DNA from: Bdellovibrio bacteriovorus
GTDB lineage: Bacteria; Bdellovibrionota; Bdellovibrionia; Bdellovibrionales; Bdellovibrionaceae
Assembly: GCF_001592755.1 (NCBI RefSeq)
Contig: NZ_LUKF01000017.1
Location: 251,646-315,645, forward strand
Direction of reading: 5' to 3'
Length of the DNA: 64,000 bases
Position 1 is the first letter of the stretch; the number at the start of each line of letters is the position of its first letter. The position numbers were made by a program, and so were the translations under genes. The notes beneath the pieces were generated by a model. It searched no databases, was not told where the DNA came from, and saw nothing but the letters and a program-made list of their open reading frames with translations. Shown here one piece after another: positions 52,460 to 61,626 of the stretch.

Positions 52460-54022
52460 TTACCGCTGCAACGAAGAACAAGACTGGATACAGCTTTCGC
52501 GGGCCATTTTTACCCTTGGGGCCATGCAATCCGCGGTGCCTTTGTGGCGAACCACTGACAGAGTGCCTACGTTCGGAGTGTAAGTCTTGCCGTTGAATTT
52601 AGAGAGGCACGTGTAATAGGCGTACTTCTCTAAGCCTGTTTTCATCTTGCTGCTAGTTGGAAGATAGTCGCGCGCCTGATAGTAGTTAATTCCAATGCCT
52701 TCTTTATTCGGGGAGCTTTGCGCCACCACGAAATCAAAGCGGTCGGAAGTTAATTTTGAACATTCGCTTTCCGATTTCACACTATTGATACCGAATGGAT
52801 CTGCACCGACTTTATCAATCAAGAGAACGTGACCATAAACCGCGACGATATCGCCGGCCTTCATGGTTGTTGTTGGTGAAACAGAGATCTTATTTAAGCA
52901 CGTCAAACCATTGTTTTGAGGTTCTACATATGAAGAAGATCCCCACGCCCAAGCATCAGAAGCCTTCAACGCGCGACCGGATTTCAGACGAAGTCCTGCC
53001 GTAGCCATTGATGTAAAGACATATCCTGAGCAGTCGATACCAAGAACACTGGTGCCATCGCCGTTGTTTTTAAACATGTCGATTTCAGCATTTGTCGCCG
53101 TCGTCGCATAGGGCTTTCCACCGTAGTCGTAGATCAAAGGATTTGAGCGCACATTGAAGCACCCTTGACCGTAAGAAGTCATATCCTTGATGTAATAGTG
53201 CGTGCTTTGAACTTTAGAAAGACTTGCGATCTGACGTTTGCTGCCCACTCCATCAGAATGCTTACCCACGATGCTGATCCCTTGAATATTCGGAACTTGA
53301 GCATTCAAAGAAGGAAGCTGCACGCTTTGACAGCTTTGATAAGTCGTTGCAAAAGCCCAACGACCACCAAACACCGACAATGGAGTGCCGGAATCTAAAG
53401 CTTGTTGTTTGTGCCATTCGTAGTCACGGTTGGGCTCTTCAACAACAGGAGCCGAAGGCTCTGTCGGAGTTGTCGGAGTTTCCGTTTCTTCTTCACCACC
53501 TGTAGATGGTGTTCCCGAAGATGCATTGTCATTAGAACAATTCACATCCAAAGCTTGAACTGTTTTTTGCAACTGAGTGAAGTTTCCACGAACCTTGTCT
53601 TGCATGTAAGAACGGAAGACGGTGGTGCGATCCCCGACATCGATAGCCGAAAGAAGCATCAAAAGTTGTTCTGGAGTCTCAACTCTTTCTCCTTCCGGGG
53701 CTTCACTTAGCAATGAATCCACCAAAGCATCCAGATCGGCGTTCAAACGCTTCACTTCAGCAGAAGTCAATTGAGGATTCTGTTCAGAAAGCTTTTCGAC
53801 TTGATCATGAAAGGCTTCTTTCATGACGTCGGCCGTCGGAATGGTCTTTTGTTCAATCAAATAAGTTTTGAGGCCATCCCAGAGTTTCGTTTCAAGTTGT
53901 TGATCTTTACAAGCGATGTCCTGCACAGTGTCCGACGCGATATTTTGAACCGCATCAAATCCTTGTGGTGCGCAGGCTGTCATCATCATCCCTAAGGCGA
54001 AGTATAAACTGTGTTTTCTCAT
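52460..54022 (-). CDS. Lipoprotein with NlpC/P60-like cysteine peptidase domain
   Basis: A 520-residue lipoprotein with lipobox MTAC (about 14-17). Residues about 40-190 are helical and acidic, ending in a Thr/Pro/Glu linker (GGEEETETPTTPTEPSAPVV). From about residue 300 the NlpC/P60 plan is visible: catalytic C in VLGIDCSGYVFTSMA (about 330), a MKAGDIVAVYGHVLLID block with H about 397, and an aromatic third region. Such domains cut cross-links of peptidoglycan stems. The N-terminal half is not recognised and may be a targeting or inhibitory part. Confidence 0.8.
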   Translation of the reverse strand: MRKHSLYFALGMMMTACAPQGFDAVQNIASDTVQDIACKDQQLETKLWDGLKTYLIEQKTIPTADVMKEAFHDQVEKLSEQNPQLTSAEVKRLNADLDALVDSLLSEAPEGERVETPEQLLMLLSAIDVGDRTTVFRSYMQDKVRGNFTQLQKTVQALDVNCSNDNASSGTPSTGGEEETETPTTPTEPSAPVVEEPNRDYEWHKQQALDSGTPLSVFGGRWAFATTYQSCQSVQLPSLNAQVPNIQGISIVGKHSDGVGSKRQIASLSKVQSTHYYIKDMTSYGQGCFNVRSNPLIYDYGGKPYATTATNAEIDMFKNNGDGTSVLGIDCSGYVFTSMATAGLRLKSGRALKASDAWAWGSSSYVEPQNNGLTCLNKISVSPTTTMKAGDIVAVYGHVLLIDKVGADPFGINSVKSESECSKLTSDRFDFVVAQSSPNKEGIGINYYQARDYLPTSSKMKTGLEKYAYYTCLSKFNGKTYTPNVGTLSVVRHKGTADCMAPRVKMARESCIQSCSSLQR

Positions 54023-54133
54023 GCCTTACTTATCGGCAGCGGTTACGACACAGATTACCTTCCTCACAAATTTTAGACTCGACTAGACTAAAAAATAGCC
54101 ACTATAATCAGACTTACGAGGAACACCGCAACT

Positions 54134-55192
54134 ATGGCAGAAAAGTTTATCAAAATTCAGGCACTTTACGGACTTCTTGAACTTGAGCCCTTCATTCTTT
54201 TGGGCTGCTTAATCGCCATCACCTGGGTGTTTTATAAGTTCTTTTTGAAAGAGGCTTCTGAAGAAAGACATCGCAGCATTCGCAATCACTTCAGAACTTT
54301 GGTCCGCCATTACATCGTACTTAGTTTTTTGTTTTTAGTTTTTATCTTTCTGCAAACTTCAGAACCGCAAATCGGGAATGTCGCTAAGGTCACGCCTTAC
54401 ATAGCCATCGTCACCTTTCTTTGGGGAAACGTTGTCTTTGTTAAGACCAGTCGACTGATCGTCCTGCAGTATCTTTTCTTAGGCTCAATGAAGCATGGCG
54501 TGCCTTTGCTTCTGGTGAATATTTTTTCTTTAATCCTTTCTATCGTGCTTTTATTCTGGGGCGTGACTCACGTCTTTGGTTTGCAAGTCGGTCCTTTGTT
54601 GGCCACTTCCGCCGCCGCATCCGTCATTCTGGGTCTGGCTTTGCAGGACACCCTGGGAAATCTTTTTGCCGGAATTTCTTTACAGCTTGATAGAAACTTT
54701 GAAATCGGTGACTGGCTTGAAATTGTCAGCGGTATCCAAAAGACGACAGGTCAGGTGCGAGAGATCACTTGGCGTTCCACAACACTTGTGGGTTTTTCAG
54801 ATGAGTTGATCACCCTCCCCAATCGGTTTATGGCGAATGCCACGATCTCGAATTTCTCTCCACCAGAAACACCCATTGTCCGCAGTCAGGTCTTCCGCTT
54901 GGCTTATGGAGAAAATGTCGAGCTGGCAAAACAGGTTCTGGAGCGCACTGTGGCCGGCATTGGTGAAATTCGCGGCATTCCAGCGCCTTGGGCGTATGTG
55001 AATGAATCTAACGAAAACTGGATTCAAATTAAAATTATCTACTTCCTGGATAATTACGGCTCGCAATTCAACGTGGGCGATAAGGTTCTTATCCGTGGCA
55101 TCGAAGCACTTAGAGCGGCGAACTTGAAATTAGCTCGACAAGTGATCGAGTTTTCAGATAGAACCCTGAACCATGAGCACGGTAAACTTTGA
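54134..55192 (+). CDS. MscS-family mechanosensitive channel
   Basis: A 352-residue inner-membrane protein with about five helices, the last being the pore helix GPLLATSAAASVILGLALQD then TLGNLFAGISLQLDRNFEIG, where the Gly/Ala packing of MscS is clear. The beta domain follows (VREITWRSTTLVGFSDELIT, then LPNRFMANATISNFS) and a C-terminal cage domain. Such channels open under hypo-osmotic stress; osmotic change is expected during prey entry and exit. It overlaps ttcA by 20 bases. The start is taken at 54134. Confidence 0.9.
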   Translation: MAEKFIKIQALYGLLELEPFILLGCLIAITWVFYKFFLKEASEERHRSIRNHFRTLVRHYIVLSFLFLVFIFLQTSEPQIGNVAKVTPYIAIVTFLWGNVVFVKTSRLIVLQYLFLGSMKHGVPLLLVNIFSLILSIVLLFWGVTHVFGLQVGPLLATSAAASVILGLALQDTLGNLFAGISLQLDRNFEIGDWLEIVSGIQKTTGQVREITWRSTTLVGFSDELITLPNRFMANATISNFSPPETPIVRSQVFRLAYGENVELAKQVLERTVAGIGEIRGIPAPWAYVNESNENWIQIKIIYFLDNYGSQFNVGDKVLIRGIEALRAANLKLARQVIEFSDRTLNHEHGKL

Positions 55193-56009
55193 GCATCCTT
55201 TAGCCATTAAAATTCGTAAACAGATCACTCAAGCCCTGAATGACTTCAATATGATTGAAGATGGCGACAAGGTGATGGTTTGCGTTTCTGGCGGCAAGGA
55301 CTCAAGCGTTCTTTTGGCCTTACTCACAGAGATCCAACGTCGTTCCGAAAGAAAGTTTCAAGTCGAAGCCGCGATCTTAGATCAAAAGCAACCGGGCTTT
55401 GATGCGACAGCCTTTAAAGCCTGGGTTGAAAGCATTGGCGTAAAACTTCATATCGTTGAAAAAGACACGTACTCAATTGTTAAAGAAAAGGTTCAAGGAG
55501 CTACGTACTGTTCTTTATGCTCACGTCTTCGTCGCGCCATTTTATATGATTATGCTCATGCGCAAGGTTTCACGAAACTCGCTTTAGGACATCATCGCGA
55601 TGACGTCGTTCATACCGCTTTATTGAACTTATTTTATGTCGGCACTATGGCGGCGATGCCTGCGAAATTAAAATCCGACGACGAAAGAAATATTTTAGTA
55701 CGTCCTCTGACTTATGTTTCAGAGCGTGACATTGAGGAGCTTGCCGCTGCTTGGAACTTCCCGATCATTCCTTGCAACCTTTGTGGTTCTCAAGATGGAT
55801 TAAAACGCCAGCGTATTAAAAAACTAGTGCGTGATCTGGAAAAAGAGATTCCCAATGTTTATGCCTCGATCCAAACAGCGCTTGGCAATATCAAACCAAG
55901 TCAGCTGATGGATCAAGAGCTTTGGGATTTCAAAAATCTTAAGGTATCACCTTCTTCACTGCAGGACGAGCGCCCACAGCCTGAGCCCAACGAAGAACTG
56001 AAGGTTTAG
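55173..56009 (+). CDS. ttcA: tRNA 2-thiocytidine biosynthesis protein TtcA
   Basis: Inserts sulfur at C32 of certain tRNAs using ATP and an iron-sulfur cluster. The 278-residue chain shows the PP-loop SGGKDSSVLL (about 40), the two C-x-x-C pairs ATYCSLCSRLRR (about 113) and PCNLCGSQDGLKR (about 203), and LGHHRDDVVHT. The start overlaps the MscS gene by 20 bases, and the 3' end overlaps the convergent GST gene by 71 bases. Confidence 0.94.
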   Translation: MSTVNFEHPLAIKIRKQITQALNDFNMIEDGDKVMVCVSGGKDSSVLLALLTEIQRRSERKFQVEAAILDQKQPGFDATAFKAWVESIGVKLHIVEKDTYSIVKEKVQGATYCSLCSRLRRAILYDYAHAQGFTKLALGHHRDDVVHTALLNLFYVGTMAAMPAKLKSDDERNILVRPLTYVSERDIEELAAAWNFPIIPCNLCGSQDGLKRQRIKKLVRDLEKEIPNVYASIQTALGNIKPSQLMDQELWDFKNLKVSPSSLQDERPQPEPNEELKV

Positions 56010-56553
56010 ACTCAAACCATTCCGGTTTCGACTTGATGAAGTTGATCAACCAGGGATAGGTCGCAATGTCGGCGATCGTATAAGTTTCGCCGGCAAGATA
56101 GTGATTTTTCTCAAGCTGAATTTCCATCACTCCTAAAAGACGTAACGCTTCTTTTTCAAAACGTTCAATAAATCCTGGATTTTCAGGCTTCAGAGTGTGC
56201 TTTCCATAGTGGTAATTTCCAAAAATAGGGCCGATCGCTGACATCTGAAACATCAACCACTGCATGACGTGAGCCTTTTCTTCAAGACTATGACCGAAGA
56301 AAGCTTGATGCTTTTCTGCGAGATAATAAAGAATGGCGCCACTTTCAAAAACCGTTGTCTTGTGTTCATAAGAGCCGTCCGTATCGACAATCACCGGGAT
56401 TTTTCCGTTGGGGTTTCTGGCAATAAAGTCGGCGGACTTTTGCTCTTGTTTTCCAAGATCGATATTGTGCTGGTTGTATGGAATTGCTAATTCCTCAAGC
56501 ATAAGGGCGACTTTGCGGCCATTGGGCGTTTGCGCCGTGTAGAATTCAATCAT
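55939..56553 (-). CDS. Glutathione S-transferase-like protein
   Basis: A 204-residue protein with the GST fold: thioredoxin-like N-terminus MIEFYTAQTPNGRKVALMLE, the cis-proline PNGKIPVIVD and the E-S pair in VFESGAILYYLAEK, then an all-helical C-terminal domain with IADIATYPWL. It resembles the YfcG/YghU-type bacterial GSTs that act on disulfides. Whether glutathione is used is not known. It overlaps the ttcA 3' end on the other strand. Confidence 0.9.
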   Translation of the reverse strand: MIEFYTAQTPNGRKVALMLEELAIPYNQHNIDLGKQEQKSADFIARNPNGKIPVIVDTDGSYEHKTTVFESGAILYYLAEKHQAFFGHSLEEKAHVMQWLMFQMSAIGPIFGNYHYGKHTLKPENPGFIERFEKEALRLLGVMEIQLEKNHYLAGETYTIADIATYPWLINFIKSKPEWFESKPSVLRWAQAVGARPAVKKVIP

Positions 56554-56664
56554 GATTCACCTCTAAACACTCAGCATACGCCTGTTGTGATAAAAGGTTA
56601 CCCCTGACCAGCTGCATCCATGATTGCCGCCAAAGGGTCCCGGTGTTAGCTTGAATACTCTTGT

Positions 56665-56740
56665 GCGGATATAGCGTAGTTGGTAGCGCGCTTCCTTGAC
56701 ATGGAAGAGGTCACTGGTTCAAGTCCAGTTATTCGCACCA
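56665..56740 (+). tRNA. tRNA-Val(GAC)
   Basis: A 76-base cloverleaf: acceptor GCGGATA pairs with TATTCGC (one G-U), D arm GCG..CGC, anticodon arm CTTCC/GGAAG with loop TTGACAT giving anticodon GAC, T arm ACTGG-TTCAAGT-CCAGT, discriminator A and an encoded CCA. The anticodon reads valine codon GUC (and GUU by wobble). Stand-alone gene. Confidence 0.96.
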
Positions 56741-56882
56741 TTTCCCTTCCCATATATTTTCCAAAAAAAACAAACTCTGTGTTAGCGCAAAGTGAACGAC
56801 ATCACTCAGGCCTAAATGGACTTTCATTTATCTCAATACCTTGCTTTGCATTAGGGCCCGTGACATTCTTAAAAGCCAAAGT

Positions 56883-57560
56883 ATGGCTAAGATTTTACTC
56901 ATTGAGGACAATTTAACCAATCAACTGATGGTGAAAGAAACTCTTTCAACACATGACGTGACATGCGCAAACACTTTGAAAGAAGCAACGGTGCATATCA
57001 CCTCCCCTTTTGATCTGGTGATCCTAGATGTTCAGTTGCCAGACGGAAGTGGTTTTGATTTTTACATGCATCACCACGTTCAGCTGCAAGACATTCCGGT
57101 TGTGATCTTAACTTCCCAAAGTGAAGTTACGGATAAGGTCGTAGGCTTTTCTTTAGGCGCTGAAGATTACGTGACGAAGCCCTTTGAACCTCTTGAACTG
57201 CGCGCCCGTATTGAAGCTAAGCTTCGCAAGAAAACGAAGCCTCATGACTCTGCCGTATTAAAAGTCGATAGTCTTTATTTCGACCTTACCATGCAAAGAC
57301 TTACTTGCGAGATCAAGGGCGAAAAGAAACCCATTGAGACAACGTCTATCGAATTCAAAATTCTTTTGTATCTCGCAAAACACAAAGATCAAGTGATCAC
57401 TCGCCAACAACTTTTAGACCAAGTCTGGGGCGGCAGTACCAGCGTCGTAGATCGCGCCATCGACACCCATATGTCGAAACTTCGCAAGAAACTGGAAGGC
57501 ACGCCTTGGGAAATTAAATCGGTCTATGGCTCCGGTTATCGCTTCGAAAAACACGGCTAG
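56883..57560 (+). CDS. OmpR/PhoB-family response regulator
   Basis: A 225-residue DNA-binding regulator. The receiver domain has E8-D9, the phosphorylation site D49 in LVILDVQLPDGSG and K near residue 99 in YVTKPFEP. A winged-helix output domain follows (TTSIEFKILLYLAKH, VWGGSTSVVDRAIDTHMSKL and GYRFEK at the end). No histidine kinase lies nearby, so this is an orphan regulator in this window. The ATG at 56883 gives the standard N-terminus; a longer frame starting at 56841 is not needed. Confidence 0.93.
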   Translation: MAKILLIEDNLTNQLMVKETLSTHDVTCANTLKEATVHITSPFDLVILDVQLPDGSGFDFYMHHHVQLQDIPVVILTSQSEVTDKVVGFSLGAEDYVTKPFEPLELRARIEAKLRKKTKPHDSAVLKVDSLYFDLTMQRLTCEIKGEKKPIETTSIEFKILLYLAKHKDQVITRQQLLDQVWGGSTSVVDRAIDTHMSKLRKKLEGTPWEIKSVYGSGYRFEKHG

Positions 57561-57723
57561 TCTTATCTATAAAACTCTCAGATTCTTACTGTTGCTGGAC
57601 AAGCTTTGGATTATTTTTGCGAAACTTTCGCTGCAAAACGTCCTTACGTTAAAGCACAGAAGCGCATTTACTCCTAATCACCTGTGTTAAAATAATTTTG
57701 AAAGCAGTCATACGGAGGTGGTT

Positions 57724-58080
57724 ATGAGACAAGCTATCATCGTGGCAGCTCTCCTTATCCTTCCACAATTCGTTCAAGGGGCTCCTGAAGATCCCACGGT
57801 TCCGCTTAATGGATCCGCGACAGATGCAATGAAAATTGAAACCCAACGAGACCTAGCCGATCGCGTGGATCGACAGCCGACCAACGCAGAACAAGATCCT
57901 TCTCTCGTACCCTGCCCCCAAGTCAGTTATGAAGGACAAAAAGATGAGTTAGCCCGTTTAGAAAATCACAGCACCAACTGCCAACCTGAAGAAGGAGCCA
58001 TTCAACAAAATCCTAATCCCGATCAGCAACTTCCCGACGCTGAACAAAACCAATCCGGCACTCCAATTCATCTTGAGTAG
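57724..58080 (+). CDS. Small exported Gln/Asn/Pro-rich protein
   Basis: A 118-residue protein with signal peptide about 1-18 (VQGAPED boundary). The mature part is hydrophilic and rich in Q, N, P, E and D (for example EEGAIQQNPNPDQQLPDAEQ), with two cysteines (LVPCPQV, TNCQPE) that may pair. It is probably unstructured. GGAGG lies 5 bases before the ATG at 57724. Not recognised. Confidence 0.62.
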   Translation: MRQAIIVAALLILPQFVQGAPEDPTVPLNGSATDAMKIETQRDLADRVDRQPTNAEQDPSLVPCPQVSYEGQKDELARLENHSTNCQPEEGAIQQNPNPDQQLPDAEQNQSGTPIHLE

Positions 58081-58090
58081 TTGAAAATAA

Positions 58091-58122
58091 AAAAGGGGAG
58101 CTTTAAGCAAGCTCCCCTTTTT
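58091..58122 (+). terminator. Intrinsic terminator, probably bidirectional
   Basis: Perfect 9-base arms GGGGAGCTT (58095-58103) and AAGCTCCCC (58109-58117) flanked by A and T runs. It serves the small exported gene and perhaps the convergent protease gene. Confidence 0.9.
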
Positions 58123-58143
58123 ATTTTGTTATTATCGTACTAA

Positions 58144-59013
58144 TTATTTTTTCAAAGCATTCACGATGTAAGAGATGTTCGTGACATCTTCACCGCGGCA
58201 ACCCGTTTCTGTACATCTATTTGAAACAGTACATTGTTTCGCTCTGTCATATGTGAAATCTTGCGCTCCACGCACCAGAATACCTACCACTTCATGAGTT
58301 CTTGCGTTGAAAACCGCAGAACCCGAATTTCCGCCGTAAGTGTCTAGGTTCGATGTAAAGTAAGTCCCTTGTTGAGCACGCACTTGCGCGCCATCAGCCA
58401 CTTTCGTCGGAAGACCTGAAGGATGACCTACAACGTAGATTGCATCACCTGGTTGCGCTGGTGATTGCGCCAAAGTCAAAACGCGGTGACCACGGACAGG
58501 GCGATCCAAACGCACTAGAGCGTAATCTTGAGCACTTGTGTATTCACGTGCCACGATTTCCTTACAACCGTAAACTTCACCTTCAGGCAAAGTCTCTGGT
58601 GCTGTTTTAGCGTCTGTCATTTTATAACCGAAGACGAAAGCGTAACGAGAGCAATCCGAAGAACTGATGCAGTGACCTGCTGTCGCAATCAAATCCTCAC
58701 CCACTAACGAACCAGAACAGTTCGCCGCTGAAGGCTGATCGAAGAAAGGCTCGTCCGAGCAAAGATTCATGCTCGAGCCATAACTTGAAGCCAGAATTTT
58801 TACCAAACCATTTCCTTGATTTTGAATATCGCGAGTTGGAATAAGAGCCACTGTAGAATCCGCGATTTCGCGAACGTCGGCTCTGGTTACTTGATAGACG
58901 TCGACACGATTGTCGTCGCCATAAATAACTCTGGGCGTGATGTTAACAAATCCAACTGAGAACGTTGCTGCAAGCGCGACAGTCATTGTCGCTACGAATG
59001 AATTCCTTTTCAC
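58144..59013 (-). CDS. Exported trypsin/V8-like serine protease
   Basis: A 289-residue exported protease, signal peptide about 1-25. The catalytic triad is visible: H in ATAGHCISSSDCS (about 113), D in QDYALVRLDRP (about 161) and S in YGGNSGSAVFN (about 226). Cysteine pairs around the H loop and near the C-terminus (KQCTVSNRCTETGCRG) suggest disulfides. It is expected to act in the periplasm or be released. Predators of this group encode many such proteases; that is general knowledge. A pro-segment is probably residues about 26-75. Confidence 0.9.
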   Translation of the reverse strand: MKRNSFVATMTVALAATFSVGFVNITPRVIYGDDNRVDVYQVTRADVREIADSTVALIPTRDIQNQGNGLVKILASSYGSSMNLCSDEPFFDQPSAANCSGSLVGEDLIATAGHCISSSDCSRYAFVFGYKMTDAKTAPETLPEGEVYGCKEIVAREYTSAQDYALVRLDRPVRGHRVLTLAQSPAQPGDAIYVVGHPSGLPTKVADGAQVRAQQGTYFTSNLDTYGGNSGSAVFNARTHEVVGILVRGAQDFTYDRAKQCTVSNRCTETGCRGEDVTNISYIVNALKK

Positions 59014-59087
59014 TTTTTCCCCTCTGAATGTTCTTCCTGAACATCCCTCTGATAAAGTCTGAGAAAAGTGAGAATGAAAGACAAACT

Positions 59088-59522
59088 TTATTTTTTGGTT
59101 TTCAGAAGATAATCAAATGCCGTTGCGTAAAGTTTGATTTGCTTAAGCATAGAATGCAGACCATTGGCGCGGCTAGGAGAAAGGTTTCCTTCGAAGCCCA
59201 AAGCTTTCAAAAACTCGGGAGGTGTCGATAAAATCTCACTGGGAGTTGCGCCGGAGTAAACATACAACAAAAGTCCAACCAAACCCTTCACAATCAAAGC
59301 ATCACTATCGCCTTGAAGTTGTATTTGGCCTTGATCATTTAAATTTGCAGAGAGCCAGACTTGCGACTGGCAGCCTTTCACAGCGTTTTGCTCTGTTTTC
59401 AAATTCTCTGGCATTTCAGGAAGCGCTTTTCCCATTTCGATGATTTTTTTATAGCGGTCTTCCCACTGATTCATCGCTGAAAAATCTTGGATTACTTTTT
59501 GTTGTCTTTCTTGGATGTTCAT
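59088..59522 (-). CDS. SufE-family sulfur acceptor
   Basis: A 144-residue protein that accepts sulfur from a cysteine desulfurase for iron-sulfur cluster assembly. The reactive C lies near residue 50 in VKGCQSQVWLSA, and the helix-rich ends (RQQKVIQDFSAMNQWEDRYK, EILSTPPEFLKALG) match SufE. No desulfurase gene lies beside it. It starts 2 bases after a cysteine-cluster protein gene, which suits a shared metal/sulfur theme. Confidence 0.92.
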   Translation of the reverse strand: MNIQERQQKVIQDFSAMNQWEDRYKKIIEMGKALPEMPENLKTEQNAVKGCQSQVWLSANLNDQGQIQLQGDSDALIVKGLVGLLLYVYSGATPSEILSTPPEFLKALGFEGNLSPSRANGLHSMLKQIKLYATAFDYLLKTKK

Positions 59523-59524
59523 AA

Positions 59525-60337
59525 CTAAACCACTTTCAATTTCGGCAAGAGAGTGAAAATATCTTCTTCCAGCATCTGTCCTTGCTCACCAATAAGTTCG
59601 TGAAAGGACTTCTTGTTCATATTCATCACGACATCGTGGCATTTCTTATAGAAACCTTCTTGATCATCGTAATACCCGTTCCACAGATCTTTGGCCTTGG
59701 CCTCTGGAAGCACCCAGGATTTTTTTTCAGCGGCCGTTCCATCGTAGCGATTGTGATAGTCTAAAAGATCCATGATTTGACGAGGCGAAAAATCTAACAT
59801 CACCAAAGCTTCTTCTAAAAGCGCGAGCTCCACATACCAAAGATAGTTGCTCATTTTTTCCCAGAACTTAATTCCAGGTTTTCCGTAAGAGCTTTTGCAG
59901 AAGAAGGTCGTACAAACAACACCGCGATTGCGCCACACATTGCAGTTTTGTTTTTCTTTGTTGTAGTAAGGGCAAAGCCAGTCTTCGCGCTGACCGAACT
60001 CCCCTTCCGTGCGGTTATTAAACTCAACCTGGTATTTTACAGGCGCTACCATCCCAATCGGCAGAGCGTATTCGCGACGAGCGATTTTATCTCGGAAAAT
60101 GCGATGAGCTTCTGTTGAAGACTCTTCTTTCAACAATGCTCCGATCATGAAATTTGCGAGGAACGGATGAAAGGTGCAGCACTTTAAATCCTCGCGATAA
60201 TGAACTTTGCCTTTATGGCGGGGACGAGACATCGCACACGAGTCGCAGGTCGCTTTATTTTCTTCGGGAGAAAACTCCAGAATCTCTCGGGGTAAGAGAC
60301 TTTCATAGACTCGTGGCAATTGGTACTTTAATAACAT
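59525..60337 (-). CDS. YkgJ-like cysteine-cluster protein
   Basis: A 270-residue soluble protein with two cysteine groups: CDSCAMS..LKCCTFHPFLANFM (about 34-60) and CPYYNKEKQNCNVWRNRGVV followed by CTTFFC (about 147-173). This resembles the YkgJ/Flagellin-lysine-N-methylase-like metal or Fe-S cluster family, whose function is mostly unknown. The C-terminal part is helical. It lies 3 bases after the App1-like gene and 2 bases before sufE. Confidence 0.8.
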   Translation of the reverse strand: MLLKYQLPRVYESLLPREILEFSPEENKATCDSCAMSRPRHKGKVHYREDLKCCTFHPFLANFMIGALLKEESSTEAHRIFRDKIARREYALPIGMVAPVKYQVEFNNRTEGEFGQREDWLCPYYNKEKQNCNVWRNRGVVCTTFFCKSSYGKPGIKFWEKMSNYLWYVELALLEEALVMLDFSPRQIMDLLDYHNRYDGTAAEKKSWVLPEAKAKDLWNGYYDDQEGFYKKCHDVVMNMNKKSFHELIGEQGQMLEEDIFTLLPKLKVV

Positions 60338-60340
60338 TCT

Positions 60341-61144
60341 TTACATTTTCAGGCGACAGCGGTCGGTCAATTTAAGCTTTAACTGCTTCATTGTATCAAA
60401 CCTTTGCAGACTGTCGTCCCACTTCCATACGAAGGTTTGGCAATTCACGAAATAAGGAAAAGCCACATCACCCTCTGCCGCATAGCTGCTTGCATAGACG
60501 AAATCAGGGACCAGGGTCTTAACCAAAGTTTCAACAGCGGAATAACTCAAGATTCTGGCTTTTTCCAGCTCAAAAGAAATCTCTAAAGGAGTTACAAAGC
60601 CTGTCTGGCCATTGTGCAGAGCTGCGCCCCACTCTACAAAGGAATTGCGGTTATAAACGATACGAATGAATTGGTGAAACTCAATGCCCTGATTTGCGTA
60701 CTCTTGAGCCAGTTGCGCATAAATATCAGCGTCTTGTTCGCCGTTATCGCCAATAAGAATCACTTTGCGAGGACGGTGTTCTTCCATGAGCTTGCGCAAG
60801 TTCGTGATTTTATGAACATCGCTATCATATTCGGTTTTTCCAATATAGGTTCCAGCCGGATAGTTCCCGTTTTTGAGGAAATTGCGGTGTGTGCGCCCCA
60901 TAAACCATTCCGGCGCTTTCGAAAGATAAACCACTTGAATGTCAGAGTTCTCTTTTACAATCTGGTGATAAAGAGCATTCATCCCTAAGAAACGGCTTTT
61001 ATCGTCAAAGGCATAGCGAGCGGCTTCACTGAGGTCCTTCACATTCGCTAACTTGATCGTGTCATCCACGTCGCTCACGAACAGGGTCTGAGCTTGAGAG
61101 GATAAAGAAACAATGAATATCAGAAATGCGATAAAGTTTTTCAT
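60341..61144 (-). CDS. Exported App1-like phosphatidate phosphatase
   Basis: A 267-residue protein with signal peptide about 1-18 (ending AQA). The App1 catalytic domain follows at once: FVSDVDDTIKLANV (D-x-D-D-T, the HAD-type nucleophile pair), VVYLSKAPEWF, and KVILIGDNGEQDADIY (the acidic motif near the end of the core). In yeast App1 dephosphorylates phosphatidic acid. The exported form would work on lipid phosphates in the periplasm, possibly prey-derived. It is part of a closely packed operon with the cysteine-cluster and SufE genes. Confidence 0.85.
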   Translation of the reverse strand: MKNFIAFLIFIVSLSSQAQTLFVSDVDDTIKLANVKDLSEAARYAFDDKSRFLGMNALYHQIVKENSDIQVVYLSKAPEWFMGRTHRNFLKNGNYPAGTYIGKTEYDSDVHKITNLRKLMEEHRPRKVILIGDNGEQDADIYAQLAQEYANQGIEFHQFIRIVYNRNSFVEWGAALHNGQTGFVTPLEISFELEKARILSYSAVETLVKTLVPDFVYASSYAAEGDVAFPYFVNCQTFVWKWDDSLQRFDTMKQLKLKLTDRCRLKM

Positions 61145-61155
61145 GCGTCTTCCTC

Positions 61156-61626
61156 TTAAATACCTTGCTCGTCAAACCACATCACGAAGCGCTCCGGTGT
61201 GGCATGAATCGCAAAAGTCTGAGCCTCATCTTTGAAAGCAAAAAGTCCATTTTCAGAGTGAAACTGTTCAAACAAGGCCTTGGCTTCAGCGCCGCGAACT
61301 TCAAAGCGAGCCTTCCCCGGACCAATACGCGCGACATTGGATTTATGAATGTAGATCGCACAGTGGTAATTGTTTTCCGCTTTTTTAGCACAAATGAAAT
61401 TCAGAACTTTTTTGGGAGCCTCTAGGGATTTTCCACGCCCCAACATAGAATCCTGTTCAGGACGATCCATCGCCAAGTAAAGCTCTTGAGGGGTGCCATC
61501 CACCGTTCCATCAACACTGTTTGACGCGATATTGATGATCATCTGCATGCCTAGATATCGACCGCTGGTCACGGCCCATGAACTAGAAACGCCAAAGCTC
61601 AAAATCAAAAATAGAAGAATTCTCAT
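61156..61626 (-). CDS. Exported protein of unknown function
   Basis: A 156-residue protein with signal peptide about 1-18 (ending SWA). The mature part has one possible disulfide (NFICAKKA, YHCAIYI) and a beta-rich pattern with YLAMDRPEQDSMLGRG. The ATG at 61626 is preferred over a GTG two codons earlier. It starts the operon with the App1-like gene (11 bases downstream). Family not recognised. Confidence 0.65.
   Translation of the reverse strand: MRILLFLILSFGVSSSWAVTSGRYLGMQMIINIASNSVDGTVDGTPQELYLAMDRPEQDSMLGRGKSLEAPKKVLNFICAKKAENNYHCAIYIHKSNVARIGPGKARFEVRGAEAKALFEQFHSENGLFAFKDEAQTFAIHATPERFVMWFDEQGI

Noticed and set aside
54030-54037. GCCGATAA on the minus strand, a perfect FliA (sigma-28) -10 box before the NlpC/P60-like gene
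   Set aside because: The -35 side matches only TAA with wrong spacing, and the start would fall on the ATG.
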